Shown here one piece after another: positions 7,862 to 14,361 of a stretch of 14,361 bases of DNA (positions are counted from its first letter, which is position 1; the number at the start of each line of letters is the position of its first letter). Origin of the DNA: JAJFTV01 sp964426355 (lineage in GTDB: Bacteria; Chloroflexota; Anaerolineae; Anaerolineales; Anaerolineaceae). Location of the stretch: the NCBI GenBank assembly GCA_964426355.1, contig CAYRRA010000115.1, forward strand, positions 1-14,361, read 5' to 3'. The translations under genes and the position numbers were made by a program. The notes beneath the pieces were generated by a model. It saw only the letters and a list, made by a program, of their open reading frames with translations, was not told the origin of the DNA and searched no databases.

Positions 7862-9148
7862 ATGCAGGTCAGAAATACCTTTTGGGGTATATTGATTTTG
7901 TTGATGTTTTTCGTTTTAGGTGCAATCACAACGCGTGCTGGCGTTTTCTTCCGTCTGATTTATCTGGTTGCGTTGTTATTGGCTGTATGTTGGGTATGGA
8001 CACGAAATTCCATTATGAAGGTTCATGTTGAGCGTGCCACTCGTGGGTTAAAGCAACAACTGGGGCACGTATTTGAGGAGCAATTTACTGTTCATAATTC
8101 ATCTACACTAACAAAGTCCTGGATTGAAATTGAAGATGGGTCGGGTTTACCAAGCTCTGGGGCAACGCGAGTGATCGCCACATTGAAGGCTAACTCAGTC
8201 CGAAATTATTCGGGGTATACACTGCTTTCAAGGCGAGGCGAATTTCAACTGAGTCCCACTTATCTTCATTCCGGTGACCCATTTGGCATATTTGTCTTTC
8301 GAAAAAAGCTTGAGAACAACGAGCGCTTACTAGTTTTACCCTATCTGGTGGATATCAAGAACCTGCCGCTCCCATCGGGTCGTTTGCCTGGAGGTATCGC
8401 CGTCAGGAGACGAACGCCTGAAATTCAGCCGCCTCGTGCTGCCGGAGTGCGCGAGTACGCACCAGGTGATTCGCTCAACAGAATTCACTGGCCCAGCACA
8501 GCTAAGAAAGATCGTTGGATGGTAAAGGAATTTGAACAGGACCCCCAGGCTGATGTGTGGATTTTATTGGATGCGCAATCATCCGTTCATATAAGACAAC
8601 GCGACGAAGAAAAAATTAAATCACTTGAGCAGATTCCACTCTGGTGGTTGAACAGGGCGGAATTTAAACTACCTGTGGACACATTTGAATATTCGGTTAG
8701 CGTAGCTGGTTCTGTCGCGAGATATTTTTGCCGTAGCGGTCAGGTCGTAGGTTTTTCGGCTAATGGGAGCCGGCGTTCATTTTTGCCTTCAGAAAAGGGT
8801 GAAAGACAGCTTTCAAAAATCCTTGAAACATTGGCTTTACTCAATTCAGATGGTTCTGTTCCGTTGGCTGGATTGGTCGAATCGCTTTCGGGTTTTATCC
8901 AACGCGGAAGCACGGTCATTTTAATCACTCCTTCAAATCACCCATCGGTAATTTCTGGGACAGCTTCTTTGATTCGCAGAGGTCTTAAACCGATGATCAT
9001 CTTTATCGACCCAACCTCTTTTGGGGCGCATTACAGCGTTGACGGGCTCCAGAGGGATCTGGTTGCATGGAAAATCCCATTTACAAAGGTGATGGCTGGG
9101 CAAAATATCAAAGACACCATTGAACAGGGATTTACAATTACTGGCTGA
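7862..9148 (+). CDS. DUF58 domain protein (MoxR partner, vWA-like)
   Basis: The 428-residue protein has two N-terminal membrane helices (about 7-24 and 28-47). A beta-rich region follows, then the DUF58 signature R197-E-Y-A-P-G-D203...R-I-H-W-P-S-T-A, ending in V-K-E-F-E. Beyond it is a vWA-like fold whose first strand ends in L-L-D237-A-Q239-S-S241. The usual metal-site motif is D-x-S-x-S; here the second position is Q, so metal binding may be weak. Proteins of this class occur next to moxR throughout bacteria and are thought to be membrane-anchored clients or effectors of the ATPase in envelope functions; the exact role is unknown. The start is 4 bp after the moxR stop with only a weak purine-rich site, which suggests coupled translation. 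The transglutaminase/TgpA gene frequently found next is absent; a 109-bp gap and an unrelated gene follow. Confidence 0.92.
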   Translation: MQVRNTFWGILILLMFFVLGAITTRAGVFFRLIYLVALLLAVCWVWTRNSIMKVHVERATRGLKQQLGHVFEEQFTVHNSSTLTKSWIEIEDGSGLPSSGATRVIATLKANSVRNYSGYTLLSRRGEFQLSPTYLHSGDPFGIFVFRKKLENNERLLVLPYLVDIKNLPLPSGRLPGGIAVRRRTPEIQPPRAAGVREYAPGDSLNRIHWPSTAKKDRWMVKEFEQDPQADVWILLDAQSSVHIRQRDEEKIKSLEQIPLWWLNRAEFKLPVDTFEYSVSVAGSVARYFCRSGQVVGFSANGSRRSFLPSEKGERQLSKILETLALLNSDGSVPLAGLVESLSGFIQRGSTVILITPSNHPSVISGTASLIRRGLKPMIIFIDPTSFGAHYSVDGLQRDLVAWKIPFTKVMAGQNIKDTIEQGFTITG

Positions 9149-9163
9149 GGACTATTTCAATAC

Positions 9164-9192
9164 CCTGAAAAATATCATAGATCGTTTTCAGG
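9164..9192. repeat. 29-bp imperfect dyad upstream of the DUF1385 gene
   Basis: CCTGAAAA (9164-9171) and TTTTCAGG (9185-9192) are perfect 8-bp inverted arms around a 13-bp centre. Three more symmetric pairs (ATC at 9174-9176 with GAT at 9180-9182) lie inside, after a 2-bp mismatch on each side. The centre of symmetry is 9178. No T-run follows the right arm, so it does not look like a normal intrinsic terminator. It ends 7 bp before an extended -10 candidate, which fits an operator or activator site. An mRNA 3' stem-loop for the DUF58 transcript is the alternative. Confidence 0.5.
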
Positions 9193-9198
9193 TAATGA

Positions 9199-9207
9199 TG
9201 TTAGAAT
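9199..9207 (+). promoter_or_regulatory. Extended -10 promoter candidate for DUF1385-comEA
   Basis: TGTTAGAAT is a TGN element plus a 5-of-6 match to TATAAT. No convincing -35 box is seen at 16-18 bp; that position is occupied by the dyad at 9164-9192. Predicted transcription start is near 9214, about 45 nt before the start codon. Confidence 0.35.
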
Positions 9208-9248
9208 GCATATATATCGAATATTGATGGGTTCATCATACAATGATC

Positions 9249-9252
9249 GGAG
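9249..9252 (+). promoter_or_regulatory. Ribosome binding site that decides the DUF1385 start
   Basis: GGAG with a 5-bp spacer to ATG 9258. The in-frame ATG at 9243 lacks an SD and its extra five residues (M-I-G-V-R) look like read-through of the site itself. Confidence 0.6.
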
Positions 9253-9257
9253 TCAGG

Positions 9258-10187
9258 ATGAAAGAAGAACGATTACCATCTTACGGCGGGCAGGCATTAA
9301 TGGAAGGAGTATTAATGCGCGGTTCAAACGCATTGGCTGCTGCTGTAAGAACACCTGAAGGGAATATAGAGGTCGTAAAAGAAGATTTACAGGGAATCTA
9401 TCAAAGTAAGATAAAACGGATCCCGTTTCTACGTGGGTTGATTTTATTGTGGGACGCACTGGTTCTTGGGACAAAATTTCTCACAATTTCTGCAAACTAC
9501 CAGACCGGGGAAGATGAAAAAATTGAAGGTCCAACTCTATATTTGACATTGGGATTTTCCCTCGTCATTTCATTGGGCGTCTTTTTCCTCATCCCTGCTG
9601 GTGTTGGGCATATTATTGAAACGAAACTGGGTTGGAGTTCCTGGCTTGGTAATCTTTTTGAGGGCATATTACGCTTGTTACTGCTCATTTTGTATATGTG
9701 GCTGATTGGCAAATTAGAGGATATTAAACGAGTATTTGCATATCATGGGGCAGAACATAAGACAATTAATGCTTTTGAAAACGGAGCAAAATTAGAGCCT
9801 GAGGTGGTAAAAAACTATTCCGTTGAGCATCCACGCTGTGGAACCGGTTTTATCCTCTCAGTTGTAATTATCTCCATCCTGGTTTTTACTCTTTTGGGTC
9901 CTCTATCGGCTTTTTGGAGGATTGTCACACGAATTCTCTTTATTCCCGTCATTGCTGGATTGGCTTATGAGTATATGCGTTGGACATCAGCCCATATCGA
10001 TCATCCCTTCGTTTCTGTATTGATTAAACCCAACCTTGCTTTACAGAAACTCACGACCCGCGAGCCTGATTTGGAGATGCTGGAAGTATCCATTTCTGCT
10101 TTCCAGGCGATGTATGAACGAGAACAACAACTTGCAGACCAGGTGAAACCTTTACGGGAATTCGTAGAGGTTTCAGACTCGGTATGA
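9258..10187 (+). CDS. DUF1385 (YqhQ-like) membrane protein
   Basis: A 309-residue protein of the usual family length. It opens with the signature Y9-G-G-Q-A-L-M-E-G-V-L-M-R-G22 directly after the start. Central features are a membrane helix pair (about 88-111 and 131-152), then the motif Y-H163-G-A-E166-H167-K-T-I-N-A-F-E and the motif H191-P-R-C194-G-T-G-F. A further helix pair (about 197-235) and a soluble C-terminal tail follow. The conserved His/Glu/Cys residues led to older labels as a predicted metal-dependent enzyme; the biochemical role is not established to my knowledge. In many bacteria this gene sits near rpmE and prfA, whereas here it stands between the DUF58 gene and a ComEA-type gene. 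Start chosen at ATG 9258 because of the GGAG at 9249-9252. The family call is secure; the function is not. Confidence 0.93.
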   Translation: MKEERLPSYGGQALMEGVLMRGSNALAAAVRTPEGNIEVVKEDLQGIYQSKIKRIPFLRGLILLWDALVLGTKFLTISANYQTGEDEKIEGPTLYLTLGFSLVISLGVFFLIPAGVGHIIETKLGWSSWLGNLFEGILRLLLLILYMWLIGKLEDIKRVFAYHGAEHKTINAFENGAKLEPEVVKNYSVEHPRCGTGFILSVVIISILVFTLLGPLSAFWRIVTRILFIPVIAGLAYEYMRWTSAHIDHPFVSVLIKPNLALQKLTTREPDLEMLEVSISAFQAMYEREQQLADQVKPLREFVEVSDSV

Positions 10188-10207
10188 ACTAAGGTTGCAC
10201 GCTTATC

Positions 10208-10212
10208 AGGTG
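10208..10212 (+). promoter_or_regulatory. Ribosome binding site that decides the ComEA start
   Basis: AGGTG with a 6-bp spacer to ATG 10219. The alternative in-frame TTG at 10195 has AAGG directly abutting it, which is too close to work as an SD. Confidence 0.55.
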
Positions 10213-10218
10213 TTGAAA

Positions 10219-10773
10219 ATGAAAGGGTGGCAGCACAATCTTTTAGGGATTTTCTTTGGATTGGTGATTTCTGGAGTTCTGCTGTTAATTATCCGCGCTC
10301 CTTCTGGAGACAGCATTGAGCTTTTACCTCCACCGACACCAGCACCAATCATGGTGCATATCACCGGAAGTATTTCAGCACCTGGTGTATATTCTCTCCA
10401 ACCTGGCAGCCGGGTTGTTGATATCATCAATTTGGCAGGTGGGTTTACCGAAGAGGCAAACCAGACCTCGATAAATCTCGCTGAAAAACTACGTGATGGG
10501 CAAAAAATTCACATCCTTTCGATTGACAGCGAGGGAATAATTGCAGAGAAGGAAGTAATTTCCACATTCTCTGAAGGTTCATTACTCAATATCAATACTG
10601 CGACAGTTGAGGAACTGGACAAATTACCAGGAATTGGAGAAGCAAAAGCTCAGGATATCATCGCCTATCGTGAAAAACATGGTGATTTTTTGATAATTGA
10701 AGATATAATGAATGTCCCTGGAATAGGAACTTCATTATTTGAAAAAATTATGCCTTATATTATTGCAGATTAA
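10219..10773 (+). CDS. comEA: ComEA-type helix-hairpin-helix DNA-binding protein with SLBB domain
   Basis: The 184-residue protein has one N-terminal membrane helix (about 8-25) and a proline-rich linker (37-43). An SLBB domain follows at about 45-100 (V-x-I-T-G-S-I...P-G-V-Y, then G-x-x-V-x-D-I-I-x-x-A-G-G). A double helix-hairpin-helix domain closes it at 122-184, starting L-L-N-I-N-T-A-T-x-E-E-L and carrying L-P-G-I-G (136-140) and V-P-G-I-G (166-170). This is the domain order of ComEA, the membrane-anchored receptor that binds incoming double-stranded DNA outside the cell during natural transformation. The ComEC channel gene is not in this window. It follows the DUF1385 gene by 31 bp, and the next gene starts 18 bp after its stop, so it is probably co-transcribed with both sides. 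The ATG at 10219 is favoured over TTG 10195 by its SD. A secreted SLBB/HhH protein with another role cannot be excluded. Confidence 0.88.
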   Translation: MKGWQHNLLGIFFGLVISGVLLLIIRAPSGDSIELLPPPTPAPIMVHITGSISAPGVYSLQPGSRVVDIINLAGGFTEEANQTSINLAEKLRDGQKIHILSIDSEGIIAEKEVISTFSEGSLLNINTATVEELDKLPGIGEAKAQDIIAYREKHGDFLIIEDIMNVPGIGTSLFEKIMPYIIAD

Positions 10774-10780
10774 ACTTTCA

Positions 10781-10785
10781 GAGGT
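10781..10785 (+). promoter_or_regulatory. Strong ribosome binding site of yqeY
   Basis: GAGGT with a 6-bp spacer to ATG 10792. It is one of the best SD matches in the window and contrasts with the weak or coupled starts of the genes that follow it. Confidence 0.55.
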
Positions 10786-10791
10786 AACACG

Positions 10792-11238
10792 ATGAGCACA
10801 AAGGAAAATCTAGAACTTGCATTAAAGAATGCCATGCGAGAAGGCAATGAAACCCGAAAACGGGCGATCCGGTTAGCTTTGGCTGCTATTAAAATGGCTG
10901 AAATTGACCAGGGGTCTGGGATAGAAGAACCCTCTGCAATTGCCATTGTTCAGAAGGAGATAAAAGCTCGACAGGAATCTATCGAAGCGGCAAAAAAAGG
11001 TGGGCGAGACGATTTGATTGAAGCTGCGCTTGCAGAGCAAAAAGTGCTTGAAGAGTTTTTGCCTGCACAGCTTTCTGACGATGAAATTATGGAATTAGCG
11101 AAATGCGTTATAGCTGAGGTAAATGCTTCTACAAAGGCAGACATAGGAAAAGTAATGAAACCTTTGCTTGCGAAAGTTCAAGGTAGGGCAGCAAATAATA
11201 AGGTTAGTGAAGTTGTAAGAAACCTACTCAATGACTGA
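10792..11238 (+). CDS. yqeY: GatB/YqeY domain protein
   Basis: This 148-residue, highly charged, helical cytoplasmic protein matches the stand-alone YqeY family. It starts K-E-N-L-E-x-A-L-K-N-A-M-R-E. R-K-R-A-I-R-L-A-L-A-A-I-K follows near residue 22. The Q-K-E-I-K-A-R-Q-E-S block is near 54-63, and the F-L-P-A-Q-L-S-D-D-E-I turn is near 89-99. The C-terminal half ends in a D-I-G-K-V-M-K-P-L-L segment and G-R-A-A-N-N-K-V-S-E-V-V. The C-terminal part is related to the tRNA-binding tail of GatB, the amidotransferase subunit; the role of the free protein is uncertain, although tRNA or translation-linked activity is the usual suggestion. It has a strong SD (GAGGT). Its last 8 bases overlap the start of the 7TM-HD gene, so the two are likely translationally coupled. 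A yqeY gene also lies in the yqfF/phoH neighbourhood in Firmicutes. Confidence 0.92.
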   Translation: MSTKENLELALKNAMREGNETRKRAIRLALAAIKMAEIDQGSGIEEPSAIAIVQKEIKARQESIEAAKKGGRDDLIEAALAEQKVLEEFLPAQLSDDEIMELAKCVIAEVNASTKADIGKVMKPLLAKVQGRAANNKVSEVVRNLLND

Positions 11239-13375
11239 GCCTGGCTCTCTTCTATTGTTTATAAGAGAAAAATCCGCAACCATTCTGTGGGTGTTAATAT
11301 TAACACTGGCATGCGCCGTTTCTCTGGTGGCGTTGATTTATCCATTTGTCATACAACCCTATTCATATCTATTAGAAATTGGGGATGTTGCTCCCCAAGA
11401 TATTCTGGCGCCGCGAAATCTTTCGTATCAAAGCGAAATTCTAACATCCGAAGCACAAAGCAATGCTGAGAATACCGTTGCTTCTATCTACCTGCCAGCA
11501 GACACCACAATTGCCAGAACACAGATAGAAGACCTTCGCAAGGTTCTAGAATATATTGGCATGGTCAGACAAGATAAATTTGCTTCGTTAGAACAAAAAA
11601 TTGCCGATATTCAAGCAATTTCGGATTTGGGTTTAACCCAGGAATCAATCAATTTAGTCTTGAAGATGAATGACAATACCTGGGTGGCAATTCGCGATGA
11701 GTGTTTGCGTGTTTTAGAGCAAATCATGCGGAACACTATTCGGGAAGACCGGCTCAGGGATGCTCAGAGAAATGTCCCTGCATACATCAGTTTTTCCTTC
11801 GCTGAAGAGCAAACTGCCGTTGTCAATGAAATTGTTACTGCCTTCATAAAACCTAACAGTCTTTATAGTGGAGAACTAACGCTTGAGGCGAAGCAACAAG
11901 CCATTGATGCCGTTTTGCCTATCATCACCACTTTCCTTGAGGGAGAGACTATCGTTAATCGCGGACAAGTCATCACGCCCTTGATCTACGAAGCATTACA
12001 AGCATTCGAATTGGTTCAGCCCACAAATAACCCTCAGATGATCGCAGCAGCAATCTTTTTATTGGGGTTCTCTTTAGCATATCTGGTCTTGTTGATTAGA
12101 AAGAATAAATTCTCCCAGTTATACAACCTGAATGCGGTTGTTTTGATTTGTTTCCTGTTTCTTGTTTTTGTATTTGGTTTTCGTTTGTTGGATACGGGGC
12201 AGGTTATCCTTCTCTATATTTATCCACTCTCTGCTTTTTCGATGACTATTGCCTTTTTATATAGCCGTGAATTAAGTATGGGATTAATTCCAATCGTAAG
12301 TATTTTTGCTGCTTTTGGTCTGTCTGATGACATCACATTAATAATCTACTTTTTGTTCACAAGCTATATAGGCGTTTTGGTTTTAGGGAGAGGGAGACGT
12401 ATCGCCAGCTTCTTTTGGGCTGGTTTATCTTCAGGATTGGCAGGGATTGGCGTTTTGGCTGCTTTTCGGCTTTTGGATCCTTTGGCGGATGGTAGAACCT
12501 TCCTCCCATTAATTGGTGCATCCTTTCTCAATGGTATTGTTGCTTCCAGTTTTACCCTTTTATTCCAATTCTTGTTTGCACAGTTATTAGGGATAACAAC
12601 CCCTTTACGACTTTTGGATATTTCCAGACCGGATCACCCATTGTTACAGCTTATGCTGCGCGAAGTACCCGGAACATACCAACACAGCCTCCAAGTCGCA
12701 AATTTGGCAGAGCAAGCAGCAGATGCTATTGGAGCCGATTCGTTACTGGTTCGGGTTGGGGCTTTGTATCACGATGCTGGAAAAGCGCTCAATCCCACTT
12801 TTTTCATTGAAAACCAGGTTACTGGTATGAAAAATCCCCACGACGAACTAGACCCTCAAACCAGCTCAAAAATTATCACAAAACACGTGAAAGATGGCAT
12901 AACGCTTGCAAAGAAATTTCGCTTACCCCCCAGATTGCAGGACTTCATGCGTGAACATCACGGCAGCCTGTTAACTTCTTACCAATATGCAAATGCAGTC
13001 AAAGAAGCAGGGAATGATCCCCAGTTGGTCGACGCTGAAAACTTCCGTTACCCCGGACCTATCCCCGCATCAAAAGAAACAGCTTTATTAATGCTGGCTG
13101 ATGGGGTCGAAGCGCGTGTCAGGTCGATATTACCCCAAAATGAAACTGAATTAACACACTTGATTCAAAAAACAATTGATTATTTATTACAACAAGGACA
13201 GCTTTCACACACCGACTTAACCCTTCACGATTTACAAATTATCCGCGACTCTTTTGTTAAAACGTTGAAAAATACACACCATCTCCGAATTCAATATCCT
13301 GAGCTATCTACAGGGGATAAAACAGGTAACGAGAAAGATGAGCACCCCGTATCCTCAAGTGAGTATTCAATCTAA
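11231..13375 (+). CDS. pgpH: 7TM-HD phosphodiesterase (PgpH-type, probable cyclic-di-AMP hydrolase)
   Basis: A 714-residue protein with the full PgpH layout. It has an N-terminal helix at about 17-40. An extracytoplasmic 7TMR-HDED domain follows at about 42-268, with A-P-Q-D-I-L-A-P-R near its start and E-G-E-T-I-V-N-R-G-Q near its end. Seven membrane helices lie between about 270 and 460. The cytoplasmic HD domain includes P-G-T-Y-Q-H485-S, Y-H514-D515-A-G-K, F-F-I-E-N-Q, N-P-H-D-E-L and H576-H577-G, so all expected metal ligands are present. Members hydrolyse cyclic-di-AMP in Firmicutes and control osmotic balance and cell-wall stress; that substrate is assumed from the family. The region before the HD domain (D-I-S-R-P-D-H-P-L-L-Q) is typical. 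The gene overlaps yqeY by 8 bp and ybeY by 1 bp (TAATG), with no clear SD of its own, which points to coupled translation. The polar tail after about residue 690 is poorly conserved. Confidence 0.92.
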   Translation: MTEPGSLLLFIREKSATILWVLILTLACAVSLVALIYPFVIQPYSYLLEIGDVAPQDILAPRNLSYQSEILTSEAQSNAENTVASIYLPADTTIARTQIEDLRKVLEYIGMVRQDKFASLEQKIADIQAISDLGLTQESINLVLKMNDNTWVAIRDECLRVLEQIMRNTIREDRLRDAQRNVPAYISFSFAEEQTAVVNEIVTAFIKPNSLYSGELTLEAKQQAIDAVLPIITTFLEGETIVNRGQVITPLIYEALQAFELVQPTNNPQMIAAAIFLLGFSLAYLVLLIRKNKFSQLYNLNAVVLICFLFLVFVFGFRLLDTGQVILLYIYPLSAFSMTIAFLYSRELSMGLIPIVSIFAAFGLSDDITLIIYFLFTSYIGVLVLGRGRRIASFFWAGLSSGLAGIGVLAAFRLLDPLADGRTFLPLIGASFLNGIVASSFTLLFQFLFAQLLGITTPLRLLDISRPDHPLLQLMLREVPGTYQHSLQVANLAEQAADAIGADSLLVRVGALYHDAGKALNPTFFIENQVTGMKNPHDELDPQTSSKIITKHVKDGITLAKKFRLPPRLQDFMREHHGSLLTSYQYANAVKEAGNDPQLVDAENFRYPGPIPASKETALLMLADGVEARVRSILPQNETELTHLIQKTIDYLLQQGQLSHTDLTLHDLQIIRDSFVKTLKNTHHLRIQYPELSTGDKTGNEKDEHPVSSSEYSI

Positions 13376-13827
13376 TGATTTATATTTCGATCTCTCCCAA
13401 GCATACAAAACAGGTCAACAAGGATTTTGTCAATCGGGCAGTGCAAAAGGTGATAGATATTGAGGAAGTTGGCGAAGTCGATATTTCTTTTGTTTTTGAA
13501 ACCGATGCATTTATTACTGAGCTAAATAGAAAATATCGACAAATTAATGGACCGACGGATGTCCTGAGTTTCGACATGGGGTATGAAGATCCCTCAACCG
13601 GGGTCAAGTACCTGGGTGATGTTGTCATCTCTGTTCCCGCAGCGCTGCGCCAGGCAGATGAGCACGGCGTTTCACTTCAATCTGAATTAGAACTACTTAT
13701 CGTTCACGGCTTTCTTCATCTTTTGGGATATGATCACGCAAACGAAGTTGACCAGGCGAAAATGTGGGAAGCCCAACGTAGAATTCTAACCGCATTGCAG
13801 CAAAATGAAAAACCACGAGATTCTTGA
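13375..13827 (+). CDS. ybeY: YbeY endoribonuclease (rRNA maturation factor)
   Basis: This 150-residue protein contains the diagnostic metal-binding motif H111-G-F-L-H115-L-L-G-Y-D-H121. The upstream block L-N-R-K-Y-R-x-I-x-x-P-T-D-V-L-S-F (about 56-72) is the other signature of the family. YbeY is a zinc-dependent endoribonuclease needed for 16S rRNA 3'-end maturation and 70S quality control. The catalytic residues look complete and the length is typical. The start codon overlaps the stop of the 7TM-HD gene in TAATG, so reinitiation is likely; the upstream AAGTGAG is only a weak SD. It sits directly upstream of dgkA, a conserved neighbour in many Gram-positive and Chloroflexota genomes. The gene phoH, which often precedes pgpH in this cluster, is absent here. 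Confidence 0.96.
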   Translation: MIYISISPKHTKQVNKDFVNRAVQKVIDIEEVGEVDISFVFETDAFITELNRKYRQINGPTDVLSFDMGYEDPSTGVKYLGDVVISVPAALRQADEHGVSLQSELELLIVHGFLHLLGYDHANEVDQAKMWEAQRRILTALQQNEKPRDS

Positions 13828-13838
13828 TTTTGGTGCTC

Positions 13839-14219
13839 ATGGAAAAGTTTTTTTCGAAGCGAAAACAATCTTTTCAATATGCTTTTTCGGGGATAAACCA
13901 TATCCTGCGGACGCAAAAAAACTCTTGGATACACCTGTTTTTCACCGGGGCAGTTATTTTCCTGACAATCTGGTTGAAACTATCATATCTTGATACGGCT
14001 ATCCTGCTACTCTGCATCACAGGTGTTTGGGTTACAGAATGTTTGAATACATCCATTGAGACAATTCTGGACCTTGTCCAACCCGACAGGCACCCGTTAG
14101 TGCGCATTGCGAAAGATGTTGCAGCGGGAGCTGTATTAATTGCTGCAATTGGCTCCGCTGTGATTGGGTTATTATTGCTGGCACCCCCACTCTTTAAAAA
14201 AATACTGCTTTGGTTTTAG
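13839..14219 (+). CDS. dgkA: Undecaprenol/diacylglycerol kinase (DgkA family)
   Basis: The preferred start is ATG 13839 (126 aa). The frame also opens at TTG 13824 and GTG 13833, but those add only five or two residues and no better SD; the ATG has only GGTG at 13832-13835, 3 bp upstream. The protein is basic at its N-terminus (S-F-Q-Y-A-F-S-G-I), then has three membrane helices with V-T-E67-C-L-N70-T-S-I-E74 in the second and A-K-D93-V-A-A-G-A-V-L leading into the third. These are the catalytic and metal-ligating residues of the small trimeric kinase family. The Gram-positive branch mainly phosphorylates undecaprenol, regenerating the lipid carrier for peptidoglycan and surface-glycan synthesis. 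It follows ybeY by 11 bp and is the last gene of the run. A7 (14196-14202) lies just before the end. No obvious terminator follows, only 15 bp to the convergent gene's stop. Confidence 0.93.
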   Translation: MEKFFSKRKQSFQYAFSGINHILRTQKNSWIHLFFTGAVIFLTIWLKLSYLDTAILLLCITGVWVTECLNTSIETILDLVQPDRHPLVRIAKDVAAGAVLIAAIGSAVIGLLLLAPPLFKKILLWF

Positions 14220-14234
14220 ATTTCTGTTTATATC

Positions 14235-14361
14235 CTAAAGGTATTCACGCAAGTTATGCTCAACTGCATAAGCAGCAGCTTCCGCACGGTTGCTGACACC
14301 CAACTTTGAGAGGATACTGCTAACATAATTACGCACGGTACCTTCGCCAAGATATAGTGAC
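14235..14361 (-). CDS. LuxR/NarL-type HTH regulator, C-terminal end (5' part outside window)
   Basis: On the minus strand the last 41 codons and a TAG stop are visible. The translation runs S-L-Y-L-G-E-G-T-V-R-N-Y-V-S-S-I-L-S-K-L, then G-V-S-N-R-A-E-A-A-A-Y-A-V-E-H and a short L-R-E-Y-L tail. This is the recognition-helix half of a LuxR-type helix-turn-helix as found in NarL/FixJ response regulators (G-T-V-x-N-Y/H-V-x-x-I-L-x-K-L is the hallmark). The receiver domain, if present, lies past the right edge. It is convergent with dgkA. It was not among longer open frames because the window cuts it; the call rests on the motif only. Confidence 0.85.
   Translation of the reverse strand, partial: SLYLGEGTVRNYVSSILSKLGVSNRAEAAAYAVEHNLREYL

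Noticed and set aside
9164..9192. The dyad as an intrinsic terminator of moxR-DUF58
   Set aside because: The arms are AT-rich toward the loop and there is no T-run after the right arm, so termination is less likely than a protein-binding role, though not excluded.
10195..10218. TTG start for the ComEA-type gene
   Set aside because: AAGG touches the TTG with no spacer, while ATG 10219 has AGGTG at a 6-bp spacing and leaves a normal signal-anchor.
14254..14271. TTATGC / GCATAA inverted repeat as a possible terminator
   Set aside because: It lies within the LuxR-type coding sequence, has only a 6-bp AT-rich stem, and no T-run follows on either strand.
1..14361. Mobile elements, CRISPR arrays, tRNA or rRNA genes, toxin-antitoxin pairs
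   Set aside because: No transposase, integrase, regularly spaced repeats, RNA gene signatures or small paired genes were seen; the window is nearly filled by the listed genes.

Overview
The window reads as ordinary bacterial chromosome with dense, mostly co-directional genes and no sign of mobile DNA, CRISPR arrays, rRNA or tRNA. Gene content and protein style suggest a Chloroflexota bacterium, probably of class Anaerolineae: YfhO-type membrane proteins with a 'GTPALQF.PW' loop, a MoxR/DUF58 pair, and a YqeY / 7TM-HD / YbeY / DgkA cluster. This assignment is inferred from gene families and was not tested by a search. Base composition looks moderately AT-rich by eye (not computed). No gap between genes reaches 300 bases; the largest is 109 bases (9149-9257).

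Region 1 (1-6804) holds four large polytopic membrane proteins in one tight operon, with short spacings or overlaps throughout. They alternate between two families. The first (cut by the window edge) and third belong to an uncharacterised GT-C-like family. The second and fourth are YfhO-family proteins, probable GT-C glycosyltransferases with an extracytoplasmic C-terminal domain. The A-B-A'-B' order suggests duplication of a two-gene module for cell-surface glycan or glycolipid decoration.

Region 2 (6805-9148) has a promoter-bearing gap followed by a MoxR AAA+ ATPase and a DUF58 protein, a classic chaperone/partner pair. The transglutaminase gene that often follows is absent.

Region 3 (9149-10773) starts with a gap containing a 29-bp imperfect dyad next to an extended -10 candidate. 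It is followed by a DUF1385 (YqhQ-like) membrane protein and a ComEA-type SLBB plus helix-hairpin-helix DNA-binding protein.

Region 4 (10792-14219) is a housekeeping-like run: yqeY, a 7TM-HD phosphodiesterase of the PgpH (cyclic-di-AMP) type, the rRNA endonuclease ybeY and the undecaprenol/diacylglycerol kinase dgkA. Genes overlap by 8 bp and 1 bp, so translational coupling is likely. It connects second-messenger turnover, ribosome maturation and lipid-carrier recycling, an order close to the Firmicutes yqfF-yqfG-dgkA cluster but without phoH.

At the right edge, the last 41 codons of a LuxR/NarL-type regulator run in from the opposite strand and converge on dgkA with only 15 bp between the stop codons.

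I found no convincing previously undescribed system. The parts most worth a second look are the alternating membrane-protein modules and the dyad upstream of the DUF1385 gene.
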